In this document: piece after piece, positions 55,083-64,000 of the stretch | Layout of the letters: each line of letters starts with the position of its first letter | How positions within the stretch are numbered: the first letter of the stretch is position 1 | Source: Alistipes shahii WAL 8301 | GTDB lineage: Bacteria > Bacteroidota > Bacteroidia > Bacteroidales > Rikenellaceae | Reading direction: 5' to 3' | DNA length: 64,000 bases | Assembly: GCF_025145845.1 (NCBI RefSeq) | Contig: NZ_CP102253.1 | Location: 2,542,001 to 2,606,000, forward strand | The notes under the pieces: generated by a model | Databases searched by the model: none | The model's input: only the letters and a program-made list of their open reading frames with translations | Told to the model about the DNA's origin: nothing | Translations under genes and position numbers: made by a program

Positions 55083-58000
55083 TTAGAATTGGTATTGAAC
55101 GCCGATTTTCGCCATCCGCTGCAACGGGTAGGACAGGCCGTGGCCGCCGCCCTTTTCGGGGTCCCAGTAGTCGAACGGGGAGATGACGAAGAGGTTGTTG
55201 CCCGACAGGTAGACGCGGAGTTTCTTGATGGTGTAGCCCAGCTCCACGGTTTTCAGGCGCAGGTATTTGGCGTCGTGGATGTAGAAGGTCGAACTCTGGG
55301 TGTTGTTGGAGCTTAACTGCGAGGTCAGGCGCGGATAGGCCGCGTCGGCGCGGTTGTTGTCCTCCGACCAGTGGTTGTCGGCGATGTACTGCGTGATGCC
55401 GTAGCCGAAGTGCGAGGCGTCGCAGAACGGGTGCATGTTGTACATCCGCAGCGATACGTTGGATGCGCCCTGGAACATGAACGAGAAGTCGAGCCTGCGC
55501 CACTTCACCGTCGCGCCGATGCCGTACTGGATTTCGGGAACGGTCGGGCTGCCGGCCGTCGTCACGTCGTTGCCGTCGACGATGCCGTCGCCGTTCAGGT
55601 CGCGGTACTTGATGTCGCCGACCGTGTAGTTGCCGAACCGCTGTTTGGGCGAGTTGTCGATCTCCTCCTGCGAGGTGAACAGCCCGTCGGCGACCAGCAC
55701 GCCGGTGATGGCGTTGACCGGATGTCCCACGACCGACATGTAGTCGTACATCAGGTCGCCTTCATCCTTCTCGACCACTTCGTTGCGCGAGAAGGTGAAC
55801 GTGCCGCGCAGGCTCAGCGACCAGTCCTTGTTGAACTGCTTGTTGTAGACGGCCGAAAGGTCGACGCCGTGCGATTTCACACGTCCGATATTGCCGTAGG
55901 GCGTAACGCCCAGCAGGCCCGTCGACGAAGGCAGCGAGGTGCGCCGCATGAAGATGCCCGTACGGTCTTCGGTGAAGTAGGCGGCTTCGATGTTCAGCGC
56001 GTTGAACAGTCCCAGTTCGAGACCGACGTCGAGTTTCTTGGCCTCCTCCCACGTCGCGTTGGGGTTGCCGTAGGTGGTGATCTTCGGGCCTTTGCCCTGG
56101 GAGTTCCAGTTGTAGTAGAATCCCGATTCTTCGCCCATGGCCACGATGGAGCGGTAGGGGAAGCGCTCGCCCAAGGCGTCGTTGCCCGCCAGACCGTACG
56201 ATACGCGGATCTTCAGGTTGCTGACCGTCTTGCGGATGCCGTCCCAGAACGACTCGTTGGAGATCACCCAGCCGGCCGCCGCCGAGGGGAAGAAACCCCA
56301 GCGTTTGCCGGGAGCGAAGTTCTCCGAGCCGTTGTAGCCGAAACTGGCCTCGAACAGGTAGCGGTTGTCGAATCCGTAGGTCACGCGGCCCGCCATGCCC
56401 TGCTCGCGGTAGGGCAGCAGGTTCTCCTCGCTCGTGCCGGCGATGTTGTTCTTCTTCTCGTTCATGCGGTAGACGAACATGGCTCCCACGTCGTGTTTGC
56501 CGAATTTGCGGGCGTAGTTCAGCGAGGCTTGCAGCGCGTAGCGGCGGTGGCCGCCGTTGCCGTCGGTGCTGGTCAGGTAGGTCGTGCCCGTGTCGCCGAT
56601 CGAGTTGGTGATGAGATTGGCCGTGCCGTCGGGGTTGAGCGAACTGCCGTCCTCGACCTTGAAATAATAGGGGGTTGCCGTGCGGTAGGTCGCCGAATAG
56701 GTGTAGTTGTAGAATGACGCCGTGAGGTTGGCGCTCAAGCCCTTGGTGAAGAAATCCAGGTTCTGGTCCAGCGTGAAGGCCGTCGTCATGTAGGAGTAGT
56801 AGCGCTTGCCGTAGCCGCGGGACAGCTTGGCCAGCGGGTTGAGGTCGGTGGCGCCGGTGTCCCACGAGGCGTTGTTGCCGTAGCGCACGAACGTGTCGCC
56901 CTCCTCGGCCGGGAGCGTGGCCGGGAAACGTACCGGATTGGCGCGCATCGAGTAGTAGAACAGGTTGCCGATGTCCTCGATCGGACGGGTGTTGTACTCC
57001 AGCTGGGCGTTGACCTTGATGCCGACGACCGTCGTCTTGGTGATGTTGGCGCTGACGTTGCTCTGGAAGATGTATTTCTGGTGGTTCATCTTCACGTCGT
57101 AGGGGTTCTGCTCGATGTCGGCGATGATGCCGTTTTCGTTCGAAACCGCTGCGTTGAGGAAGTAGCTGACCTTACGGCCGCCGCCGCGGATGTTGAGGTT
57201 GAGGTTCTGGTTGACCGAAAAATCCTTGAACATCAGGTCGTACCAGTCGTTGTTCGGATAGAGGTACTTGTTGAGCCCCGCCTTCGTGCCGTTGATCTTG
57301 TCGGCCGAGTAGAACGGCTGGTAGGCGTGGAGCGTTCCGGTCTCCTTGGCGGTGTTGAAGACGGCCTCGTTGTAGAGCTGCATGTAGGTCACGCCGTCGG
57401 CCACCTGCTGTACCATCGTGGGCATCGAGAAGGTGTTTTCCAGACGGACCGAGACGTTCATCTTCTCCGAGTTGCGGCCGTTTTTCGTGTTGATGAGGAT
57501 GACGCCGTTGGCGCCGCGCGAACCGTAGACCGAGGTCGCCTGGGCGTCCTTGAGCACCGAGAACGACTCGATCGACTCGGGAGGCATGTTGTTGAGCATG
57601 TTGCTCAACACCTCCACGCCGTCGAGGATGATCAGCGGCGCGTTGCTCGACCCGAAGGTCGAAATGCCGCGGATGTAGAACGAGGCGCTGTCGTAGCCGG
57701 GTTCGCCCGAGGTCTGGCGCGAGATCATGCCGGCGATGTTGCCGGCGAACGCCGTGGTCAGCGAGCTGGAGGTGATATTCAGGTCGGAGGGTTTTACGGA
57801 GGTGATCGAGGCGACCATCGACTCCTTTTTCTGCGTGCCGTAGCCGATGACCACGACTTCGTCGAGCGCGTTGCTCTGCTCGGCGAGCGATACGAGTTTG
57901 AACAGCTCGGTGTCCTCGACGTGGAGTTTCTTCGTGTCGAAACCGACATACGAGAAGGTCACGTATTTCGATTTGGCGGGAATGGTGAAGGTGTACGAGC

Positions 58001-58495
58001 CGTCGCCGTTGGTGATCGTGCCGGCCGTCGTTCCTTCGACGTAGATCATCACGCCGGCCAGCGGGGAGTTGTCGGTGCCGGAGATCACCGTGCCGCTGAC
58101 CGTTTGGGCGACGTCGCGCGAACCGCTGGCGGCCTGGTAGATGCGGACCTGCGTACCGCCGACCGAATACTGAAGGCCGACGTCGGGCAGGATCTGGTCG
58201 AGAATCCGGTTTGCGCTTACGTTTTTCTCCCTGACCGTTACGACCTTGGTCAGGATCGGTTTTACTTCATCCGCATAGATGAACCGCAGATCGCTCTGCG
58301 CCTCGATGGATTCGAGGATCTCCCGGATGCTTGCATCGGCTGCATCTACCGTTACATAAATGCTCCGGATTTGTGCGAGGAGATTTCCCCCCCCCACGCG
58401 AGGCATAGGGTTCCGGACAGCAGCAGCGCGGCGACGAATCGCAGGACTGCCGGAAAATGCCCGTTCCCGGGTGCTTTTTGGCGAGTTTCTTCCAT
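55083..58495 (-). CDS. SusC/RagA TonB-dependent receptor, frameshifted at a G9 run
   Basis: The main frame (1107 codons from an internal ATG at 58406) contains an STN domain (YVTVDAADASIREILESIEAQ), a carboxypeptidase-regulatory-like domain, the LDEVVVIGYGTQKK motif, the plug (VLKDAQATSVYGSRGANGVI) and the beta-barrel. It lacks a signal peptide. The signal lies just upstream in another frame: ATG 58495, MEETRQKAPGNGHFPAV... LLLSGTLCLAWGG. The two frames meet at nine G (58395-58387); with ten or seven G they join as LAWGGGNLLAQIRSIYVTV. So the annotated span is one gene, currently off, or the read count of G is wrong. First gene of the operon, with its own promoter. Confidence 0.85.
58387..58395 (-). 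repeat. Homopolymer G9 at the signal peptide/STN junction of susC
   Basis: Nine consecutive C on the plus strand (58387-58395), i.e. nine G in the coding strand of the receptor gene. It is the only long G/C homopolymer noticed in the window, and it sits precisely where two frames of one gene meet. Confidence 0.95.
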
Positions 58496-58634
58496 AATGG
58501 TTTTAATTGGTTCTGGTTGGTAATTGGTTTGGTTTCGAAATACAGAGTGCATGGTTTGGACCGTTTTTTGGGCCGGATGTGTGTGTTTTGTAGGAGCAAA
58601 TTGAATTTAAGGGTTTTGTGGACTATTCCATTTG

Positions 58635-58665
58635 CAAATATAGAAATTATGCAATAAAATGCAAG
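58635..58665 (-). promoter_or_regulatory. Promoter of the SusCD operon
   Basis: Minus strand CTTG (58665-58662), 19 bases, TATATTTG (58642-58635), about 140 bp before the start at 58495. The leader is AT-rich with no obvious riboswitch. Confidence 0.75.
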
Positions 58666-58788
58666 CATTTCTTTGATTTTGATTTTTTCTTTTTGGAAGA
58701 AGGAGTGTTTTGAATCGAAATTGATGCGCCTGCGTCGCTTCCGGGCGTCGTTTGCCGGGCGCGGGGTGCGTTCTTCGGAAAAAATGGT

Positions 58789-58796
58789 TACTTTTG
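58789..58796 (+). promoter_or_regulatory. -7 box TACTTTTG of tadA
   Basis: TACTTTTG 16 bp before tadA; no -33 TTTG at the expected distance. Confidence 0.45.
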
Positions 58797-58812
58797 CCGA
58801 AAACAATCCGGC

Positions 58813-59259
58813 ATGGAACAGCACGAAACCGACGAAAAATTCATGCGCCTGGCACTAAACGAGGCGCAAAAGGCGTTAAAACAACAGGAGGTGCCCATCG
58901 GTGCGGTCGTCGTGGCCGGCGGTGCGGTGATCGGGCGGGGGCACAACCTCGTCGAAACCCTGGCCGACCCCACGGCCCACGCCGAGATGCAGGCCCTGAC
59001 GGCCGCTGCCGCGACGCTCGGGGGCAAGTATTTGCAGGAGTGCACGCTCTACGTCACGGTCGAGCCGTGCATCATGTGCGCCGGGGCGATCGGATGGGCG
59101 CAGGTGAGCCGCGTGGTGTGGGGCGCCGACGATCCCAAGAAGGGCTTCCGGCGTTACTCCGAGGCGGTGTTCCACCCCAGAACGACCGTGGCGCGGGGGG
59201 TGCTCCGGGAGGAGTGCGAGGAGTTGATGAGCGGTTTTTTCGCGGGTTTGCGCGGATAG
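58813..59259 (+). CDS. tadA: tRNA-specific adenosine deaminase
   Basis: 148 residues. Zinc deaminase motifs HAEMQAL (metal His and catalytic Glu) and PCIMCAGAI (metal cysteines), plus the family N-terminus RLALNEAQKALKQQEVPIGAVVV. It converts A34 to inosine in tRNA-Arg(ACG). Overlapping open frames in other phases are shadows. Diverges from the SusCD operon, with about 300 bp between them. Confidence 0.95.
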   Translation: MEQHETDEKFMRLALNEAQKALKQQEVPIGAVVVAGGAVIGRGHNLVETLADPTAHAEMQALTAAAATLGGKYLQECTLYVTVEPCIMCAGAIGWAQVSRVVWGADDPKKGFRRYSEAVFHPRTTVARGVLREECEELMSGFFAGLRG

Positions 59260-59260
59260 A

Positions 59261-59293
59261 TTTGGTAAAAAAGGAATTTTTTTTATACTTTTG
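59261..59293 (+). promoter_or_regulatory. Promoter of the TPR protein gene
   Basis: TTTG (59261-59264), 21 bases, TACTTTTG (59286-59293), beginning right after the tadA stop and 64 bp before the gene. Confidence 0.65.
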
Positions 59294-59357
59294 CATCCAA
59301 CGCGTTTCGGACAGGGGCGCATGAACTGAAAAACTTATAAAATCGAATAGAAAAGCA

Positions 59358-60296
59358 ATGAAAAAGTTATTTGTATCGGTTGTCGCGCTGTTGGCGGCGG
59401 TGTCGCTCTCGGCGCAGGATGTTACTGCAATCTACAACGAAGCCGCAGCAGCTTTCGGCGCCAAGGATTTCGCAGGCGCGGCCGCGAAGTTCGAACAGGT
59501 GATCGAGCAGGGGCTGGACAGCGAGGAGGCTGCGTCGCTGGTGGCCACGGCCAAGACGACGCTTCCCAAATGCTACTTTATGATGGGCGGCGGAGCGATC
59601 CGGACCAAGAACTACGACGAGGCGCTGAAGAATTTCACCAAATCGGCGGAGCTGGCCGAACTCTACGGCGACATGAGCCAGATGGCCAAGGCCAACGGCT
59701 GGGTGGCCAAGATCTATCAGATCCAGGGTGGCGACGCTTTCAACAACAAGGACTATGCGACCGCCGCAGGCGTGTTCGAGAAGGGCTACAAGGCCGACCC
59801 GGACAATACCGCGATGGCGCTGAACCTCGCCATGAGCTACTGCGAGATGGGCGAGTACGAGAAGGGTATGGACATCTACGAGGCGGTGGCCGCCAAGACG
59901 CACCCCAAGTATGCCGATGACGCCGCCAAGGCCAAGGAGATGATCGCCCTCTACACCAATAACAAGGTGGCCACGCTCCAGGCTGCCAACGATTTCGACG
60001 GTATCATCGCGATGGCCGACGCGCTGCTGGCGAAGAACGCCGAAAACGCTCTGGCACAGAAGGTCCGCTTGCAGGCCTATGCCAGCAAGAAGGATTACAA
60101 CAAGGTGATCGAGCTGGGCGAGGCTGCCGCCAAGGTGCAGACCGATCCCGAGGATGTGAGCCTGATGTACCTGACGCTGGGCGCCGCCTACAACGCCAAG
60201 GAGATGAAGCCGCAGGCCATCGAGGCCTTCCGGAAGGTGACGGCGGGACCGGCTGTCGAGAGTGCGAAAGCCGCGTTGGCCGAACTGACCAAATAG
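59358..60296 (+). CDS. Exported tetratricopeptide-repeat protein
   Basis: 312 residues: signal peptide MKKLFVSVVALLAAVSLSA (cleavage at about residue 19-20), then helical TPR-type repeats (AAAAFGAKDFAGAAAKFEQV, NYDEALKNFTKSAELAELYG, ATAAGVFEKGYKADPDNTAM, MGEYEKGMDIYEAV, ...KEMKPQAIEAFRKV). A periplasmic scaffold for protein-protein contacts is likely; a specific job cannot be read. Own promoter and own terminator, so monocistronic. Confidence 0.85.
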   Translation: MKKLFVSVVALLAAVSLSAQDVTAIYNEAAAAFGAKDFAGAAAKFEQVIEQGLDSEEAASLVATAKTTLPKCYFMMGGGAIRTKNYDEALKNFTKSAELAELYGDMSQMAKANGWVAKIYQIQGGDAFNNKDYATAAGVFEKGYKADPDNTAMALNLAMSYCEMGEYEKGMDIYEAVAAKTHPKYADDAAKAKEMIALYTNNKVATLQAANDFDGIIAMADALLAKNAENALAQKVRLQAYASKKDYNKVIELGEAAAKVQTDPEDVSLMYLTLGAAYNAKEMKPQAIEAFRKVTAGPAVESAKAALAELTK

Positions 60297-60386
60297 CCTG
60301 CGGGCCGCAGGAGGAAGAGGGCGGCCTGCCGGGTTTTCCGAAGGGCCGCAGACAGTGAGCCTCCGGCCCCATGAAATAAACCGCAG

Positions 60387-60419
60387 AGCGGGTTCCGGAT
60401 TTCCGGAACCCGCTTTTTC
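60387..60419. terminator. Terminator between the TPR gene and queG
   Basis: 11-bp stem AGCGGGTTCCG (60387-60397) / CGGAACCCGCT (60404-60414), then T5; it serves the plus-strand gene and is close to the convergent queG stop. Confidence 0.85.
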
Positions 60420-60440
60420 GTGCCGGAGCGGGGGGCTGGT

Positions 60441-61376
60441 TCAGCGTTCTGACGGCTCTTCGGGTGCGGCGTTTCGAAGGGCGTTTTCCCGAATACGGAC
60501 CAGTCCGCTGCGCGTCAGCGGCGTGCGGCCGCAGAGGGCTTCGAACGCCGCTTCGTCCATGCCGAGCCACGTCGCGGCGTCCATCGCCAGCGGGTCGAAC
60601 ACGGCATCGAACGCCGCGTTGCGGTGCTGCGGGGCGCGGCGGTTCCAGGGGCAGAGGCTCTGGCACGCGTCGCAGCCGAAGATCCAGCCGTGAAGGTCCG
60701 TTTGACCGGGCTGTTCCCGCTCGATGGTGCGGCACGAGATGCAGCGGCCCGTGTCGATGGTCCGGTCCGGGGCGACGGCTCCCGTGGGGCAGTTGTCGAT
60801 GCAGCTGCGGCAGGTTCCGCAGCGCGACCCTTCGAACGGCGCGTCGTAGCGGTCGGTCTCTTCGGTGAGAATCAGCTCGCCCAGCACGACGTAGCTCCCG
60901 TATTGCGGCGTGACGAGCAGCGACTGTCGGCCGATCCACCCCAGCCCGGCCTCTACGGCCAGCTGCTTTTCGGCCAGCGGCGCGGTGTCGACGAAGGCGC
61001 GGCCTCCCAGACCGGGGTGCGCCGCGCGCAGGGCGTCGAGCATCCCGCCGAGCATCGTCCGGAGGGTGGCGTGGTAATCCGCCGCGCAGGCGTAGGAGGC
61101 CACCTTCGTCCGGTGCCCGGGCGGATAGCCCTCGCCGACGCGGTTTTTGTACGACACGGCGCAGACCACGGCCGTGCGTGCGCCTTCGACCAGCCGGCGC
61201 GCGTCGAAGCGTTTGTCGACGTTGCGTTCCAGATAGCCCAGCGACGATTGGCGGCCGCGGGCCAGCCATGCGCGGAACAGCGTCTCGTTTTCGGCCAGAT
61301 GGCGGCACGGGGCGATGCCGCAGAGGTCGAACCCTGCGCCGGCGGCGAGCCGTTTGATGTACAGATGGTCGATCAT
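60441..61376 (-). CDS. queG: Epoxyqueuosine reductase
   Basis: 311 residues. Cobalamin-binding DUF1730-type N-terminal domain (GFDLCGIAPCRHL, TKVASYACAADYHATLRTML in parts), then two 4Fe-4S cluster motifs: CGTCRSCIDNCPTGA and CISC with CDACQSLCPWNRRAPQH. It performs the last step of queuosine synthesis in tRNA and needs B12, like MetH in this window. Divergent from the acyl-CoA ligase gene with 96 bp between starts. Confidence 0.94.
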   Translation of the reverse strand: MIDHLYIKRLAAGAGFDLCGIAPCRHLAENETLFRAWLARGRQSSLGYLERNVDKRFDARRLVEGARTAVVCAVSYKNRVGEGYPPGHRTKVASYACAADYHATLRTMLGGMLDALRAAHPGLGGRAFVDTAPLAEKQLAVEAGLGWIGRQSLLVTPQYGSYVVLGELILTEETDRYDAPFEGSRCGTCRSCIDNCPTGAVAPDRTIDTGRCISCRTIEREQPGQTDLHGWIFGCDACQSLCPWNRRAPQHRNAAFDAVFDPLAMDAATWLGMDEAAFEALCGRTPLTRSGLVRIRENALRNAAPEEPSER

Positions 61377-61472
61377 CGTGATAATTTATGTCAAAAATAG
61401 TGTTTTTTAGCCGGAAATTAGTAATTTCGCCCCGAACTTTTGCGTTATCCGAACGTAGCTAAAAAAGAACAC

Positions 61473-63140
61473 ATGATGACTATCAATACACTGTACGAAC
61501 TGGTCCGCAACAGCGTGGAGAAGTTCGCGTCGAAAGTCGCTTTCTCGATGTACGAGGGCGATGACGTGACTTATGCCGAGGTGGGCCGTCGTATCGCCAG
61601 GGTGCAGGAAATCCTCACCGGAGCGGGGCTTCGCGCCGGGGACAAGGTGGCTCTCCTGAGCAGCAACATGCCCAACTGGGGCATCAGCTATTTCGCCGTC
61701 ACGTCGGCGGGCATGGTGGCCGTGCCGATCCTGCCCGACTTCTCGGACGAGGAGCTGGACATGATCATCGAGCATTCGGAGGCCAAGGCCCTGCTCGTGT
61801 CGGACAAACTTTTCACCAAGCTCTCGAAGCAGACCATCGAGCGGCTCAACGTGGCGGTCCGCACCAAGAACCTCGGCGTCATCTCGCAGCGCGTCCGCGG
61901 GGAAGGCTCGACGGGCGTTCCCCGGCCCGACGACCTGGCCGTGATCATCTACACGTCGGGAACCACTTCGAAGCCCAAGGGCGTGATGCTGACCCATGCG
62001 GCGCTCTGCGCGCAGGTCGACATCTCCGCCTCGATCTTCCCGGTCGACGGCGGCGACACGTTCCTTTCGGTGCTGCCCCTCTCGCACACCTACGAGTGCT
62101 CCATCGGCATGATCTATCCCTTCTCGATGGGTGCGCGGGTGGTCTACCTCGACCGTCCGCCCACGGCCTCGGCGCTGATGCCCGCCCTGCGTGCGATCCG
62201 CCCGACGGTCATGCTGATCGTGCCGCTGATCATCGAGAAAATCTACCGCCACCAGGTGCTCGCCAAGTTCAATTCCAACTCCTTCTGGCGCACGCTCTAC
62301 CGCATCGGCTTCATGCGCCGCTACCTCCACCGCGTCGCGGGCGGGAAACTGATGAAGCTCTTCGGCGGCCGCCTGCGCTTCCTGGGAATCGGGGGTGCAA
62401 AACTCGACGGCGGGGCCGAGAAATTCCTGCTCGAAGCCCGCGTCCCCTATGCCATCGGCTACGGGCTGACCGAGACCGCACCGCTGCTGGCCGGCGCGGC
62501 CCCTTCGATGGTGCGGCTGGGATCGACCGGTCCCCAGGCCCCGGGCGTCGAACTGCGGCTGGAGAACGTCAACCCCGAGACCCGTCAGGGCGAGATCGTG
62601 GCCCGCACGCCGAGCGCGATGGTGGGCTATTTCAAGAATCCCGAGGCTACGAAGGAGGTTTTCACGGCCGACGGATGGTTCCGCACGGGCGACCTCGGGG
62701 AGCTGGACAAGGACGGCTGGCTCTACATCAAGGGCCGTCTGAAGAACATGATCGTGGGTCCCGGCGGCGAGAACATCTATCCCGAGGACATCGAGACGGT
62801 GCTTAACTCGCACGTCTGCATCGCCGATTCGATCGTCACGGAGCAGGAGGGCCGCCTGATCGCCCTGGTGCACTTCAACCGCGAGGAGATCGAGTCGATG
62901 ATCGACGACTGGCGCGAGGAGTGGGAGAGCAAGAAGGAGGCCTGGGAGGCCAAGACCGAACAGCTGAAGAAGGAGATCATGGATTTCGTCAACGCCAAGG
63001 TCAACCGTTTTTCGCGGATCTCGGAGGTCGTCGAGGAGAAGGAGGATTTCATCAAGACCCCCACGCACAAGATCAAGCGTTTCCTTTACAACAAGAACAA
63101 GAACGGCCAGACTCCGGACCAGCCTGCCGCCGGAAAATAA
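61473..63140 (+). CDS. fadD: AMP-binding acyl-CoA ligase (long-chain fatty acid type)
   Basis: 555 residues from ATG 61473 (MMTINTLYELV); a TTG at 61440 is in frame but less likely. Adenylate-forming motifs: P-loop-like YTSGTTSKPKGVMLTH, GYGLTETAPLLAG, GWFRTGDLGELDKDGW and GRLKNMIVGPGGENIYPEDIE. A helical insert of about 45 residues (residues about 475-520, EWESKKEAWEAKTEQLKKEI) lies in the C-terminal domain. Activates a fatty or other carboxylic acid as its CoA ester; the natural substrate is unknown. Confidence 0.88.
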   Translation: MMTINTLYELVRNSVEKFASKVAFSMYEGDDVTYAEVGRRIARVQEILTGAGLRAGDKVALLSSNMPNWGISYFAVTSAGMVAVPILPDFSDEELDMIIEHSEAKALLVSDKLFTKLSKQTIERLNVAVRTKNLGVISQRVRGEGSTGVPRPDDLAVIIYTSGTTSKPKGVMLTHAALCAQVDISASIFPVDGGDTFLSVLPLSHTYECSIGMIYPFSMGARVVYLDRPPTASALMPALRAIRPTVMLIVPLIIEKIYRHQVLAKFNSNSFWRTLYRIGFMRRYLHRVAGGKLMKLFGGRLRFLGIGGAKLDGGAEKFLLEARVPYAIGYGLTETAPLLAGAAPSMVRLGSTGPQAPGVELRLENVNPETRQGEIVARTPSAMVGYFKNPEATKEVFTADGWFRTGDLGELDKDGWLYIKGRLKNMIVGPGGENIYPEDIETVLNSHVCIADSIVTEQEGRLIALVHFNREEIESMIDDWREEWESKKEAWEAKTEQLKKEIMDFVNAKVNRFSRISEVVEEKEDFIKTPTHKIKRFLYNKNKNGQTPDQPAAGK

Positions 63141-63142
63141 GC

Positions 63143-63176
63143 AAAGCCCCCGCTCCGAGAGCGGGGGCTTTTTCTT
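63143..63176 (+). terminator. Terminator of the acyl-CoA ligase gene
   Basis: 13-bp perfect stem AAAGCCCCCGCTC (63143-63155) / GAGCGGGGGCTTT (63159-63171), 3-base loop, T run. Confidence 0.9.
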
Positions 63177-63252
63177 AATCCGGAGCAGCCGGAGCGTTTC
63201 CGCGGGGCGGTCGGCTTTCGGCGAGGGACCGAGGCGCTTTCGAGGAGCCGCC

Positions 63253-64000
63253 TCACTTGAGGTAGATGCCGTGGGCGGCGCACTCGGCGATCATCCGCTC
63301 GGGCCAGATGCTGACCTGGACTTCGCCGATATGGGCGCAGCGCAGATAGAACATGCAGAGGCGCGACTGGCCGATGCCGCCGCCGATCGAGAGCGGCAGC
63401 CGTCCTTCGAGCAGCAGGCGGTGGAACTCCATTTCGCGCCGCTCGGGACATCCGCAGATCGCAAGCTGGCGTTCGAGGGCCTCGGCGTCGACGCGGATGC
63501 CCATGCTCGAAAGTTCGAAGGCGCTCTCCAGCACCGGGTTCCACACGATGATGTCGCCGTTGAGCCCTTTGTAACCGCCTTCGGTCGGGGTGCTCCAGTC
63601 GTCGTAGTCCGGGGCGCGTCCGTCGTGCCGCTGCCCGTCGGAAAGTTCGCCGCCGATGCCGATGAGGAACAGCGCGCCGTATTTGCGGGCCGCCGCCTGC
63701 TCGCGCTCCTTGGGCGTCAGCGCAGGGAACTCCTGCAACAACTCCTCGGCCTGCAGGAATGTGATTCGCTCGGGCAGTATGGGCGTGATGTGCGGATAGA
63801 GTTCGTAAACCTCCTCCTCGACGGCTTTCATCGCCTCGTAGATCGTTTCGACGATCGCTTTCAGGAAGTTCAGGTTGCGCTCTTCGGGGCGCATCGTGCG
63901 TTCCCAGTCCCACTGGTCGACGTAGAGCGAGTGGATGTTGTCCAGTTCCTCGTCGGCGCGGATGGCGTTCATGTCGGTGTACAGCCCGTATCCCGGGGCG
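63253..64000 (-). CDS. asnA: Aspartate-ammonia ligase AsnA (5' partial)
   Basis: The frame is open through the right edge; the Met at 63972 is internal, preceded by ...APGYGLYTD. About 248 residues are visible of a family usually near 340, so about 90 are missing. Motifs: SLYVDQWDWERTM, KYGALFLIGIGGEL, DWSTPTEGGYKGLNGDIIVWNP and the C-terminal GGGIGQSRLCMFYL. It makes asparagine from aspartate and ammonia with ATP, related to class II tRNA synthetases. The stop lies about 75 bp beyond the ligase terminator, convergent to it. Confidence 0.94.
   Translation of the reverse strand, partial: APGYGLYTDMNAIRADEELDNIHSLYVDQWDWERTMRPEERNLNFLKAIVETIYEAMKAVEEEVYELYPHITPILPERITFLQAEELLQEFPALTPKEREQAAARKYGALFLIGIGGELSDGQRHDGRAPDYDDWSTPTEGGYKGLNGDIIVWNPVLESAFELSSMGIRVDAEALERQLAICGCPERREMEFHRLLLEGRLPLSIGGGIGQSRLCMFYLRCAHIGEVQVSIWPERMIAECAAHGIYLK

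Noticed and set aside
61422..61429. TAATTTCG as a promoter box for the acyl-CoA ligase
   Set aside because: Two departures from consensus and no -33 element at the right distance.

Overview
The window is a stretch of chromosome from a high-GC member of the Bacteroidales, most likely Alistipes or a close relative (Rikenellaceae). The inference rests on gene content and signals: a V-type ATPase operon with a DUF2764 gene, a SusC/SusD locus, GldH, a primary sigma factor without region 1.1, and many promoters of the Bacteroidetes type (TTTG-N19-TAnnTTTG). Most of the window is GC-rich housekeeping DNA. AT-rich patches near 37.4-39.0 kb and 43.7-46.0 kb look acquired, and 26.9-29.3 kb is milder in the same direction.

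Layout. 1-7.4 kb: V-ATPase operon E-DUF2764-A-B-D-I-K; its c subunit carries the ligand set of the Na+-binding Enterococcus enzyme. 7.6-16.5 kb, minus strand: a tightly packed methionine/one-carbon operon (glutamine cyclotransferase lipoprotein, metH, metF, M20 amidohydrolase, rnr) from one promoter inside a 90-bp tandem repeat. 16.8-22.5 kb, plus: trigger factor, clpP, clpX, transketolase; the transketolase 3' end is copied four times as a 72-bp tandem array. 22.8-26.9 kb: metK behind a SAM-II type riboswitch, an HtrA/Deg protease and rpoD. 26.9-29.3 kb, minus: a GntR(YtrA)-ABC transporter operon with a palindromic operator at its promoter. 29.4-33.0 kb: ung, then a BlaI regulator with an M56 peptidase fused to SusC-like and two TonB modules, with paired operators over the promoter. 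33.0-37.4 kb: trmB, gldH, a PSP1/RicT protein and a MATE exporter. 37.5-39.0 kb: AT-rich insert with an unknown lipoprotein and a 67-residue protein. 39.0-43.7 kb: clpC-like ATPase, YfcE-like phosphoesterase, rarA. 43.7-46.0 kb: unknown secreted protein and an intact IS3-family (IS150-group) element. 46.0-47.8 kb: aspS. 48.0-58.7 kb: a polysaccharide-utilisation-type operon (susC, susD, DUF1735 lipoprotein, a multidomain glycerophosphodiesterase lipoprotein, GH36 alpha-galactosidase). 58.8-64 kb: tadA, a TPR protein, queG, an acyl-CoA ligase and the 3' part of asnA.

Most notable. (1) The susC-like gene is broken exactly at a run of nine G between its signal peptide and its STN domain; one more G (or two fewer) restores a single frame, so this is a candidate on/off contingency switch for the whole glycan operon, or a homopolymer sequencing error. 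(2) That operon pairs an alpha-galactosidase with a phosphodiesterase, suggesting a glycerophosphate-containing, galactosylated substrate. (3) The M56-TonB mosaic carries pieces of a SusC receptor, including a C-terminal copy of the VVGYG motif. (4) Arrays of a 7-bp repeat (TTNTGAA) lie at the same distance and in the same orientation upstream of the -10-like boxes of aspS and the PSP1 gene. All product names come from sequence reading alone; no database search was run.
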